Of a DNA stretch of 64,000 nucleotides, positions 55,701 through 64,000 are shown one piece after another; the first letter of the stretch is position 1; the number at the start of each line of letters is the position of its first letter. Origin of the DNA: Triatoma infestans (lineage: Eukaryota; Arthropoda; Insecta; Hemiptera; Reduviidae); contig JAAEAF010002637.1 of the NCBI GenBank assembly GCA_011037195.1, positions 1 to 64,000 on the forward strand, given 5' to 3'. Made by a program: the position numbers and the translations under genes. The notes under the pieces were generated by a model, which did not search any database, was not told where the DNA came from, and worked only from the letters and a program-made list of their open reading frames with translations.

Positions 55701-58700
55701 GACCCCACAGTGAGGTTTGAGGGCAATGAACCCAATCAAGCAGAACTCATCAACTATGAAAAGAAGGGCATCTACGAAAAATGCGTGCCCTTCCTGCAAG
55801 AGAAGTTTAGAGAAGAGTTCGGGGAGCGGGGATTCGCGGTGTATGGACTGTGGTTCGGTTCCAGGGGAACGATCCCAAAAAATACTCTATTTTTTTTCGA
55901 CGATGTCGGTATCGACAGAAAGAAACTGACGGTGATCGCAGAGCAAGTAATCATTGCCTCCCTTGGCATAATCCATACCACATTTATGGCTCATGACTCT
56001 GCTGAATGTGTTACTTGTACCGTATTTAATGGTTGTTGTATTATCGACAAGAATCCAATTAATCAAATAGTGAATTGCTTGTATGACTGCCTCTCCAATA
56101 TTTTGTTCTTTTGCTGATTCAATGGATGTCAACTTGATTGATCAGTACGCTGTGCCATTGCAACTCAATTTAGTTGAGCAGCACCGCCGTTCGAGCTGGA
56201 TGGTGTATCTCTCTCTTCCCTTTAAAATGTCATTTCAAATTTTTATATATATATTATTGAAACACTCATTTGGAACATTTTGCGGGATTTTAGAAAATTC
56301 TTGAAAGATACGATTTTATACTTTCAAAAATTGCCGCCTACGTAATTTATTGTTCCACACACTTGAATAATACGAAGGGCAACATACATTTTATTAAAAT
56401 TTCAGTTTCATAGAAAAATTGGAACTCAGAATAGCAGTATGCAAAATTGTATTTTTATTATTATTCGCAAGATATTTTGCAAAAGTAATTGTTTCTATTT
56501 GCCCTCATGCTTTGGCCTAGTGGCTAGTCGCCTTTGATGCGAGAATGCAGGGTTTGATTCCCGTAAGGGCAAAGACTGTGTTAACCCGGAACTTTGGAAA
56601 CCGCGGGGTGCTAACCACACGCCTCCCCAATAAAAATCGCCGACTGGTAAACATTGGCTCTTCTTGGGCCGTTGCGCCAAAGGTGAATAATTGTTGCTAT
56701 ATAGAACAATAATTCACTTCTTTCGGAAGCACTCAATTGAAGAGAGGAGGCGGTAACGCATAAAATAATAACTTGTTACACTAGTATTATGACCAGTAAT
56801 AACTCTAACCTGAATATAGCGCATGCAGTTAAAAATTTTCCTAATTTAGGATCACAATCACACATAAATACACTGGGATCAAACATTTGTGCAACCAGTT
56901 GGGGCACAGTAACTGCAGTATATGTAGATGATCCTCTGGAGATCAATGGAACAAATCCCGGTACAAAAAAGTGCGTTCTTGGAAATGGTACCATATTCAC
57001 TTGTAATTTTCGTAGATCTGTATTCAATTGCCCTGGAAATCTTTATTAAAAAAAAAAAAATTAAATTTCACTTGTTTTAAAAATAAGCATTAACTTCCAT
57101 TATTATTATTTTATTAATGTAGGAATGAACTATATTACTACAAATATCATTTATTCTCTTCTTCAGGGATCTTGGCTCGTTGCGGATATCTTACTCTGAC
57201 AACAACAACGTCATTTACATTGATTTGCCCCCATCATTTATACAATACACACAGGATCTGCCATAGGTAAAACTTAACTTATCATTACACATACTCACTT
57301 TATTCATTAACCTTTTATGGAAGACATTCCACATAATAACACTGATAAAGAAGCTAATAGAAGAACTTTTAGGTCGCAACAGATTTGGTTTTGTAGTCAG
57401 TCATTCCACTTCTAAATAAAAACTTGTTGACCTGTCTACATTTTTATAAGACAACAAACAGATGATCTTCCCTGCCAGAGAATAGTCTTCAGTAAAAGGC
57501 TGGTCTTAGTAAAATAATCTTTTTAATAATGTTTCAGCCTAGGCCTGGCTGGGCAGCATCAGATTAAAAAATTAGTAGATCTTTTACAAATCATCGTCTT
57601 AGATCATACTATACGAATATGACATAAGACGATGATTTGTAAAGGATCTTCTCATTTTTTGATCTGATAATGGGCCGAGGATAGGTCTAGACCGAAACGT
57701 TATTAAAAAGATTAGTTTACTGAGACTATTATTGGCTGTACTGCAAGGCACTTGGGCTGCTAAAAAACAATTTTCAAGAATGTCATCCTACACTTAACAA
57801 TAACATGCTTTGTCTAGCGCATGGTCAAACCTCTATAGAAATGTATTGCCTTCAGAATATTCAGAGTACGAAACGAGATGACGGTCTTCAGAAATGATCA
57901 AGGACATTACCCGGCAAAAGAATTGTTGCTTGCCTAAACCGACGGTTATGCTGAAAAAAATAAAGCAAGCTGCTGGATCTGGAGTTTATCGTCAGCATTT
58001 TGAATTTAAGTGTGCCCTACAAGATATAGAGAAATAATTACAACGGGGTGCTTATGGCAGTAATGAAGGCTTTTCGGGCACTGCAACATGGCAAGACAAA
58101 TCCATTACTTTCATCTATTGCTAGTCCGTAATTCTTACTCTTACTTTTTTCCGGAGAAATACAACTGTGCTGGAGTGTGTGATGCAAAAAGAGGATCTCC
58201 GAAATTATAGAAGACAGTAATATAGTCACCCTACAGAGGATTCCAACGGTGCCAGTGGAAGCATTCCCAACCTTCTCCTCTCTACCATCTCACAAGAACA
58301 GCCCAAAACACACACAATATAAAAGGTCTAGAGAGGTATTTGTTGTATGAAACTACATGGGTTTAGCTTTCCCACGCATGAAACACATGTTCATGAACAC
58401 ATTAACTGTATTCTCACACACATTCTAGGCACCAATAAAAGGATACGCAAGGGAGCCAAATTAGTTTTTCTAGATGCCAATGGATTTGGCTTTGAAGCCA
58501 TTGTCCGTATACTTCTATAACTTATCAAAATAAACCTTGCTGTCTAATATCGTCTGTTATTTTTGTAATCAACACTTCGATTTAAGCCGTTTATAGCGAA
58601 GCAACTGAAACTGGGTTGCACTTTCTAGCCAAACACTTCAGCGAGCAAATTATGTAGTGTTTAAAATTTCCCTACATAATAATAATGCTCGTTTAAAAAA

Positions 58701-61700
58701 AAAAAAATTATACCTGAAACAAGTAGTAACTCCGGCCAGAGTAGCTGAGACAAGATGATTCAAATCTCCAAAAGTAGGATAGCTTAATTTTAATACTCTT
58801 TGACAGATTCCATATAAAGCTTCATTGTCCAAACAATAAGTTTGATCTGCGTATTCTATTAAGTAATGAAATCCCAAAATACTGTTATATGGTTCAACAA
58901 CTGCATCTGAAACCTTCAGTTTGAATTGTTATCGCTTTTAGTTTCCGAATGAAAAGTGGAATATAAAAAAAAACAAACAAAAATCAACCTTCCAATCGAT
59001 AAGTTTTATTTTGTTTTACTGATTGAGATAGCAATTAATCTTGTGATCGTAGAATTTTTTAATTTGAGTTCCACTGAAAATCATGTTTCAGTTCGTAAAA
59101 ATAAGAACAAACAGTACTTAAAAAGGACAAAAGTACGTAAAAACAGTTTTTAGAGGTTGATTTTGTATATTTTGTGTGTGTCTGAGTGAGAGAGAGAGTA
59201 TAAAATATCTCAAAAACAATTAATTTAAAAACTTTAAACTTGATACTCTGCGTATAGGTATCTCAAAGTGATCCGTTACGAAAGTTTCGCTCAAAATCCG
59301 TTTCACGAATATGTTACTCTGATCTTTCACGTTTTCGGAGAATAGCATAGCTTTCAAGGTGTAACGACCCTGAAGAAACTTATTGCAATAAGGGTGAAAC
59401 GTCGGTTCCTACCAAACCACTGATGCAGTCTCAACCCGGAAACTCAAGCGTTTTTCAATGTAACTTTATTGAAGATTTTTTTTCCCGTTTTTCGTGATTG
59501 TCTTGATTACGACAAGAACGGACTTTCTTTAAACTTTCTTATTACATACATTGGAAACATTTTTCTGAAATAATTGATTTTTGGTTTGTTTTCCCTCTAG
59601 TCTGCCCATTTCAGTAAAATGGACAGTTCTGGAGCAATAATCATAAGATATATTGCTCCAGAATTCCAGAAAGAAAATCTGTTTACCGGAAGTTCGATTT
59701 TACAGAAACTTCTCTTTAAAAAATCCATCTGAATGCGCTTCTACAAAAGAAAGTACATATGATGAGAAGAGGATTTACTGGCGAAATCCTGAGACAGGTG
59801 GTCAACGATTAGATCGCAGTCATATGGATTTCCAGTTGATGCAAGAGGCCAATTTGAGAAAAAGTCATTGTTATGCGTTTTCTGGAACTATGAACTAGTA
59901 ATTCATCATGAATTTGTTTCCAATGGACTTTCCATGAATTCCTACTTTTAGATGCTAGTCAATTATAGTCAAAAATAGTCTTGCGTTATCGAGATTTTTG
60001 TTCCAACAATATAACACTGGGCCACCCACACACCAGTCAGACTAAAGAAAAAATTGAAGGACTTGTTAGCATTAAACTTTTTTGCAACCAATCTGTAGTC
60101 TAGACTTAGCTCAATCCGACTATCATTGGTTTCGGTCCTTGGCACACTTTCTTTGCGGGAGAAAATTAAATAACTTTACCGAATTTGAAAATGGAGTGCA
60201 GGAGTTTTTTTTATTCCACACCTAAAAATGGTATCAGCGAGGAATCCAACCGGTGGCAGAAAGGTGGCTTACAATAGTCAATCACAATCAGCTACAGGTA
60301 ATTTGAACAGTAATAAACAATTCATAAAAGGTAATAAAAAATTGTTTTGTTTTTTTTGTTTTTATTGAAAAACAGGCTTTTTTTTTTTTGTTATATACCC
60401 CATTATTTCTGTGCCATGCTGCCAAAATATTATTAGTGAAAGCTTTCTTAAGAAAGAATATTGTATTATTTAACAATAAAGAAGTAAACTATACATATGT
60501 ATGCGATGAAAGGTTTTTCTTATACTAACATGTCCATTTTCACTTTGTTAGGTTACATTAAAAAACTAAGATTATCCCATGATCAAACTATATGTTTCAG
60601 GAATCACTCTTTCATTAAACATTAAAGAAAATCAAAATTGTTAGTATAAAGTCTAATAGATCAGAGACTAAAGAAAAATTCTGCGCTCAATAAAGTCTTT
60701 GATAAAAGATCCTGTACAGTTCATTAAGCAAAATTTACATAATAAAAGTTTGATTAGAATTTACTTGCTTCATCAAGCAAAGTTTTTGACTTTGCTGGTA
60801 AATTAAGGTAGAGTTAGTAATTTTAGAGACAGAACAAATTCCTGAAATTATTGTTGGGTTACTTTTTTTTTGTTAGGTTGGAGGGAGGGAACCTTTGTTC
60901 CTTGTGTTCATTGATTTTTCTATTACCTTTGGTGAAGGAAGAACACTAGCAGTGCTGAGTATTCTGTCCGGATATTCTTCTTTAATTTTCTCTAGTAATA
61001 CACTACCCAGACCAGAGCCAGTTCCTCCGCCAACGCTGTGTGTTACTTGGAATCCCTAAATAATAAGAAACATTCTATAAATTTTCAAGCTCTCTTACAA
61101 ACTTTAGAGGAGATAGTTGGAATGAAGAAGAGAAAACGATAAGTATAGTAATTTGATGAGGGGTATTATTGATCCACCGAACTTTGATTAAGGAAGATTA
61201 AAAAAGAATGAGGTATTATCAATAAGTATCTAGCTAGTATAGAATAATTATCATGTCGGAAATCGTGCGTTTCCAATCAAATATACACGCTAAGCACAAT
61301 GTTATTGATCAGAATCAGTATTATTATCGCTGCATAATTTATTTATTAGCTACAAGGCTGCCTAAAGCAGTGTGAATAGGGAAGTTCTATGCAGAGCCGC
61401 ATTAGAAGTAGGTAATGAAGTTTCACTACAGTTAGGCAGATTTTGCTGGGTTAGATATATGACAAGAATGAAATAGAAAGATAACTCCCAGACAACTTCT
61501 AGAAGTTGTACGAAGTGTAAGGAGATAAGCGCTGTTGAGGTTGCACACGCACAAAATATAAGCAAATGGAGGAAGGCAGCTTCAAATAGGAAAACTGACG
61601 GAAACCAGGATTCGTGCAAAAGGAACGAAAGCATAAAATAACAATTATGAGCAATTTACAAACTTCAAATTTTAATCTTCATGAGCTACAAAGAAAAAAA

Positions 61701-61958
61701 AAAGTAATAAAATTCTTCAAAAATAACTTACTTGTAAACAATCACAATTTTCACTAGCTTTTCTAATCACATTGAGTGCTTCATGCGCCAGTTCCGCACC
61801 TTCTGAATAACGGCCTTTTCCCCAATTATTTGAAGCACCCGCAGAACCCATAATATATTGGTCTGGATTGAACAATCTCCCATATGGACTGGCAAGAATC
61901 GTATCTGCTGTAGATGGGTCCAAATCGATCAAAACGTTTCGTGGCACAAATGTATTTC
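49335..61958 (-). CDS. Divergent beta-tubulin, 5' end not found
   Basis: Exons 61958-61732, 60927-61055, 58714-58913, 56810-57040 and 49740-49335 join in phase with GT/AG borders and cover beta-tubulin from about residue 57 to the C-terminus. Seen: [15 protein letters not shown], the nucleotide loop [73 protein letters not shown]. It would pair with alpha-tubulin in microtubules. The sequence departs from conserved beta isotypes at many sites, and the tail is Gly/Asp-rich rather than the usual Glu-rich form, which suggests a specialised (for example testis) isotype, though this is inference. The exon or exons for residues 1-56 were not found to 64000. The 7-kb last intron is full of LINEs. 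Confidence 0.85.
49800..50195. other. Tubulin last intron, unclassified
   Basis: No repeat or coding signal recognised. Confidence 0.3.
50195..50335 (+). repeat. Dispersed-repeat 5' module fragment
   Basis: 'aaagtattgtgaacgtgaca', 'ttttcgaatttgaattttca'; no modules or 3' end. Confidence 0.5.
50340..53880 (-). mobile_element. LINE with endonuclease, RT and RNase H (I-group-like), decayed
   Basis: Minus strand, N to C: endonuclease pieces (53614-53847 [17 protein letters not shown]; about 53640-53520 [20 protein letters not shown]), RT (52171-52464 [17 protein letters not shown]; 51977-52174 [31 protein letters not shown] near 51830), RNase H (50837-51400 and 50346-50867, [19 protein letters not shown]) and a C-terminal [18 protein letters not shown] motif. 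Order and RNase H fit the I-like group. Many frameshifts. Lies in the tubulin intron in the gene's own orientation. Confidence 0.8.
54240..54820 (+). mobile_element. LINE 3' fragment with RNase H remnant
   Basis: Reads [20 protein letters not shown] (the RNase H GHxxxxGNExAD region, altered), broken frames, then [19 protein letters not shown] and an (ATT)n end at 54792-54815. Confidence 0.55.
54822..56070 (+). mobile_element. R2-like LINE 3' part with restriction-like endonuclease
   Basis: 54823-55194 gives an RT-thumb-like segment ([35 protein letters not shown]). After frameshifts comes [19 protein letters not shown] near 55467-55525, then 55560-56070 the endonuclease-like domain: [48 protein letters not shown]. 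This zinc-finger plus endonuclease order is that of R2-clade LINEs. It is truncated and broken. Confidence 0.7.
56505..56695 (+). repeat. SINE family 2, second copy
   Basis: A-box TGGCCTAGTGGCTAGTCG, B-box GGGTTTGATTCCCGT at 56550-56564, then 'aaccacacgcctccccaata', 'aatcgccgactgg' and 'cttgggccgttgcgccaaag', in the order seen at 27702. Lies in the tubulin intron. Confidence 0.75.
56810..57040 (-). CDS. Beta-tubulin exon with MVPFP core
   Basis: 231 nt, from [20 protein letters not shown] through [12 protein letters not shown] to ACAIFR; acceptor ATAAAG, donor CAG/GTTAGA. Confidence 0.92.
57060..57480. other. Tubulin intron, unclassified
   Basis: No recognised feature. Confidence 0.25.
57481..57731. 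repeat. Inverted repeat with hammerhead-like core
   Basis: Left arm 57481-57601 and right arm 57626-57731 are reverse complements with some gaps; the spacer is about 24 bp. Each arm contains a hammerhead-like CTGAT.. core and GAAAC. Unrelated in sequence to 6741-7122 but built the same way. Lies in the tubulin intron. Confidence 0.65.
57658..57707 (+). ncRNA. Hammerhead-like motif in right arm
   Basis: Core CTGATAA (57664-57670, one change from CTGANGA), GAAACGTT (57694-57701). Stem I TTTGAT/ATTAAA pairs over six positions with one G-T. The left arm has CTGATGC, a different single defect, so the common ancestor probably had an intact core. Confidence 0.4.
57735..58700. other. Tubulin intron, unclassified
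   Basis: Moderate base composition suggests an old insertion, but no protein family is recognised. Confidence 0.25.
58714..58913 (-). CDS. Beta-tubulin exon with DNEALY and GDLNHLVS
   Basis: 200 nt, [20 protein letters not shown] to TTCFR; acceptor CTGAAG, donor CAG/GTATAA. The conserved Cys before FRFPGQLN is kept. Confidence 0.92.
59160..59700 (+). repeat. Decayed dispersed repeat carrying a hammerhead-like insert
   Basis: Module words 'aaaatatctcaaaaacaa', 'gaaaatctgtttaccggaag' flank a segment with the hammerhead-like motif at 59366-59407. Confidence 0.45.
59366..59407 (+). ncRNA. Hammerhead ribozyme-like motif
   Basis: CTGAAGA at 59370-59376, a stem II built on the palindrome CTTATTGCAATAAG, GAAAC at 59396-59400 and cleavage triplet GTC. 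Stem I GACC/GGTT (4 bp, one wobble), minimal stem III AC/GT. Core complete; stem II joins the core with extra unpaired bases. Confidence 0.45.
59900..60920. other. Tubulin intron, unclassified
   Basis: AT-rich; poly-T at 60380 and 60866. Nothing recognised. Confidence 0.25.
60927..61055 (-). CDS. Beta-tubulin exon with GGGTGSG loop
   Basis: 129 nt, [20 protein letters not shown] to SPK. Holds the phosphate-binding loop. Phase 0 at both ends. Confidence 0.93.
61060..61730. other. Tubulin intron, unclassified
   Basis: A block at 61370-61640 of higher GC may be a decayed LINE tail; no motif is firm. Confidence 0.25.
61732..61958 (-). CDS. Beta-tubulin exon, first one seen
   Basis: 227 nt, [18 protein letters not shown] to NCDCLQ. 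Acceptor TTTAAG, donor CAA/GTAAGT. Needs one base from a preceding exon, so at least one more 5' exon exists. Confidence 0.9.
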
Positions 61959-62128
61959 CTTAAACAAATAAACAATGTTTTTTTTTTTTTGTAGATTGTC
62001 CAAATCGTTGTTTTATGCTGTGTTCATAGATGTAGCTCAATAATCATTATAAACAAGGTGACAATTTTAACATGCACCACCACTTGTCTTAGATATTACG
62101 CCAGATAGAAAAAAAATTCTAAGTAATT

Positions 62129-62463
62129 GTAACGGGAACCGAATCATTAAAGATTCATAGGATCTGAAGAGCGGAGAAGACATTTGAATCAAAAGTCAGA
62201 CTCTCCATCTAGGTCCGATTATGAAGGGAGGATTCGATTCATATAAATAGAAATGACAGCAAGACAATTTTAGGACAGTTTACAAAAACACAACTTATAT
62301 ACTACTACCTTCTTATTGCTCTCTTTATATTTCTCCAACTCTATTTTACTATAAAGTCCTTGCAGTTAATTATGATCTTTTCATTATACAGTGTTCAGCG
62401 TATCATCTAGTTTATTTTTCTAAAATCCATTCCCTCTCCTTCTCACATCCGTTATAATGATAC
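62129..62463 (+). repeat. Probable solo LTR, copy 2
   Basis: Starts TGTAACGGGAACCGAATC, TATA-like CATATAAATAGAAATGACAG at 62237-62256, and matches the minus-strand copy 47810-48192 to 'ccgttataatgatac'. Lies upstream of the first visible tubulin exon. Confidence 0.55.
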
Positions 62464-62769
62464 CCTATTTAATTTTTTCAAGGATTCAAATATACGATTA
62501 ATTATGTTTTTTAAATTGCATATTTTGAAAGAGATTTTGCAATCAACTTTCTCATTTCAAATTGAACCACATATTTTTTTAAAAAGTAGATTTTGTTTTT
62601 CATGAGAAATTGTTATTGAATGAAAAAAATTCGTTGAATTTTCGTTGAGATATTCAGTTTTGAATTTAGAGAAATTCTCTGCCTTCTGGTTTCTATCATT
62701 CAACATTATTTTTGAATTTATAGTCAAATAAGGCAAAAATATATTCACATTAAAATGGGCACGCCATTA

Positions 62770-63240
62770 CACAAACACGACTACAGAATCACGAATTTTT
62801 TGCAGGTTTCAGAAATTCATTCTTTTAGTTCTTTTACAATGGTGACAGGTTTAACATAAACTCCATTTTTTAAGTTTCCCCGGAGGCGTCAGTTCTGAGG
62901 AGCGGGAGTGGCGGATCACTGAATAGGACCGTGCACACTAATCTATTTACCCTGGTAAGTGCGATCTAGATAACGCCTTACTATCCTCACATTATGAGCT
63001 GGACATTGACTTGTAAGTATTACCGGCGTGCTAGAGGGACATTTTCAAGCAGACCTGAAAGAACTTCATTTAAGAAACAGAAATACCTGACTGCGTTCAA
63101 TGTTTCATTGAAAAATACGGATCTACACAAGTTGAATTAGGCTGCATCACGCATCATCGAAGTTATTGTCTGGCTTCCGGGTCCGATATGAATATCTGGA
63201 TTTTCATTTGCCCATATTCGAAAATTTCACCTATACATAA
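62770..63240 (-). pseudogene. Decayed IS630/mariner-superfamily transposase
   Basis: Minus strand: RIWANENPDIHIGPGS near 63230-63180, VFFNETLNAVRYFCFLNE near 63125-63070, SELTPPG near 62895 and NLKNGVYVKPVTIVKELKE near 62880-62820. These are successive blocks of an IS630-type transposase, with stops and frameshifts between them. No terminal repeats were found. Confidence 0.6.
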
Positions 63241-63935
63241 TCCATTCGTAAATTTACATTCATTATTCCATAAAATAAGTTTTTGCCTTATTTGATTATA
63301 AGCTCAAAAACAATGTGGAATAATAGCATAGAAGGCCGAGAATTTCGTAATATTTAAAATTGAATATCTTAGCCAATATTCAACGGATTTTTCTCTTTCT
63401 ACAATCGTTTTTTATTTAAAAAAAAAAAAAATCTATTTTTAAGAATTTGTTATAAAAAATATGTTGTCTAATTTGAAATAAGAAAGTTAATTTAGAAACT
63501 TCTTTGATTCTGAAACTTAAAAAAAATTAATTCATCATATGCTTGTAAAATCTTTGAACTAATTAAATAGGGTACCATTTAGAAGTTTTTATTTTCTATT
63601 TGGCGTAAATTCAAGACAAGTGGGTGGTGTATGTTTTAAAATTGTTACCCTGTATACAATATTTCATCGTTGGGCTGATTGAAGCTTGAAAATAAAGGAT
63701 TTACTTGTAATTGATCCTAAACATTGATCCTTTTCAAAATATTGTTCTATAAAAGTTCAATATATCAAGTTTGTAGATCGTTGCTTGGAACGATGCTAGA
63801 CAAAATTATGTAGAAGTAAAAAAAATGTCTTTACGAAGAGAATATTTCTGCTTAATAATATCCACTTCATCTTGAGCAGCATACCATAAAAGATTTTAGC
63901 GTAAATAAACAGAAAGCTATTGATTTTAATTACAG
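63240..63935. other. AT-rich sequence, nothing recognised
   Basis: Searched for the missing beta-tubulin N-terminus (MREIVHIQ-like on the minus strand) without success. Confidence 0.3.
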
Positions 63936-64000
63936 ATGCATGGACCAGTTATTTGTTCAAGGATATCGGCATCTCGCTGCAAGTTTCCAGTCTAACACAA
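63936..64000 (+). other. Possible exon start at window end
   Basis: A good acceptor (TTTTAATTACAG, ending 63935) is followed by 65 nt open in two of three frames; one reads MDQLFVQGYRHLAASFQSNT. No family assigned. May be chance. Confidence 0.2.

Noticed and set aside
55476..56117. Intact host endonuclease gene
   Set aside because: The 213-codon frame is the C-terminal domain of an R2-like LINE, with decayed RT-like sequence directly upstream and no start context.

Overview
This is a window of animal nuclear DNA, almost certainly from an arthropod and most likely an insect with a large, AT-rich, transposon-filled genome; a hemipteran would fit, but nothing here fixes the order. The evidence is spliced genes with short exons and long introns, a c-type lysozyme, a TATA box with a TCAGT initiator, mariner/IS630 elements, LINEs of several clades, a Ty3/gypsy-type element and tRNA-derived SINEs. 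Nothing looks prokaryotic or plasmid-borne. Three host genes can be read. (1) A complete c-type lysozyme on the minus strand (exons 10540-10666, 10273-10364, 6359-6422, 6142-6275): 138 aa, with signal peptide, both catalytic acids and eight cysteines, behind a recognisable core promoter. (2) A plus-strand gene with a calponin-homology-like segment, one filamin repeat and a long disordered tail (exons 28046-28181, 36309-36526, 37702-40359; 5' exons not found). (3) A divergent beta-tubulin on the minus strand (exons 61732-61958, 60927-61055, 58714-58913, 56810-57040, 49335-49740) whose first exon or exons are not seen. Genes 2 and 3 converge; the roughly 9 kb between their stop codons holds a decayed gypsy-type element, a probable solo LTR and SINEs. 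Layout: 1-6000 repeats and LINE fragments; 6142-10740 lysozyme, its 3.85-kb intron holding an inverted repeat with a hammerhead-ribozyme-like core; 12142-13396 a mariner; 13600-30900 mostly copies of one dispersed hairpin-bounded repeat family, with a second mariner nested in one copy; 30930-32760 an IS630-type element inserted in a jockey-type LINE fragment; 34290-36205 a LINE; 36309-40521 the CH/filamin gene; 43256-47552 the gypsy-type element; 49335-61958 the tubulin gene, whose 7-kb intron holds an I-group-like LINE, an RNase H LINE fragment and an R2-like LINE; 62129-63240 a probable solo LTR and a decayed IS630-type transposase. The best candidates for something under-described are: the dispersed family whose two ends form hairpins that keep their stems through compensatory base changes (for example 17236-17263 against 13878-13906, and 15409-15425 against 10203-10219), with internal ~300-bp tandem modules; and a scattered set of hammerhead-ribozyme-like motifs, one of which (3302-3339, minus strand) keeps the whole core and all three stems, while two others sit in long inverted repeats inside introns of the lysozyme and tubulin genes. 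All assignments come from reading the sequence; no searches were run.
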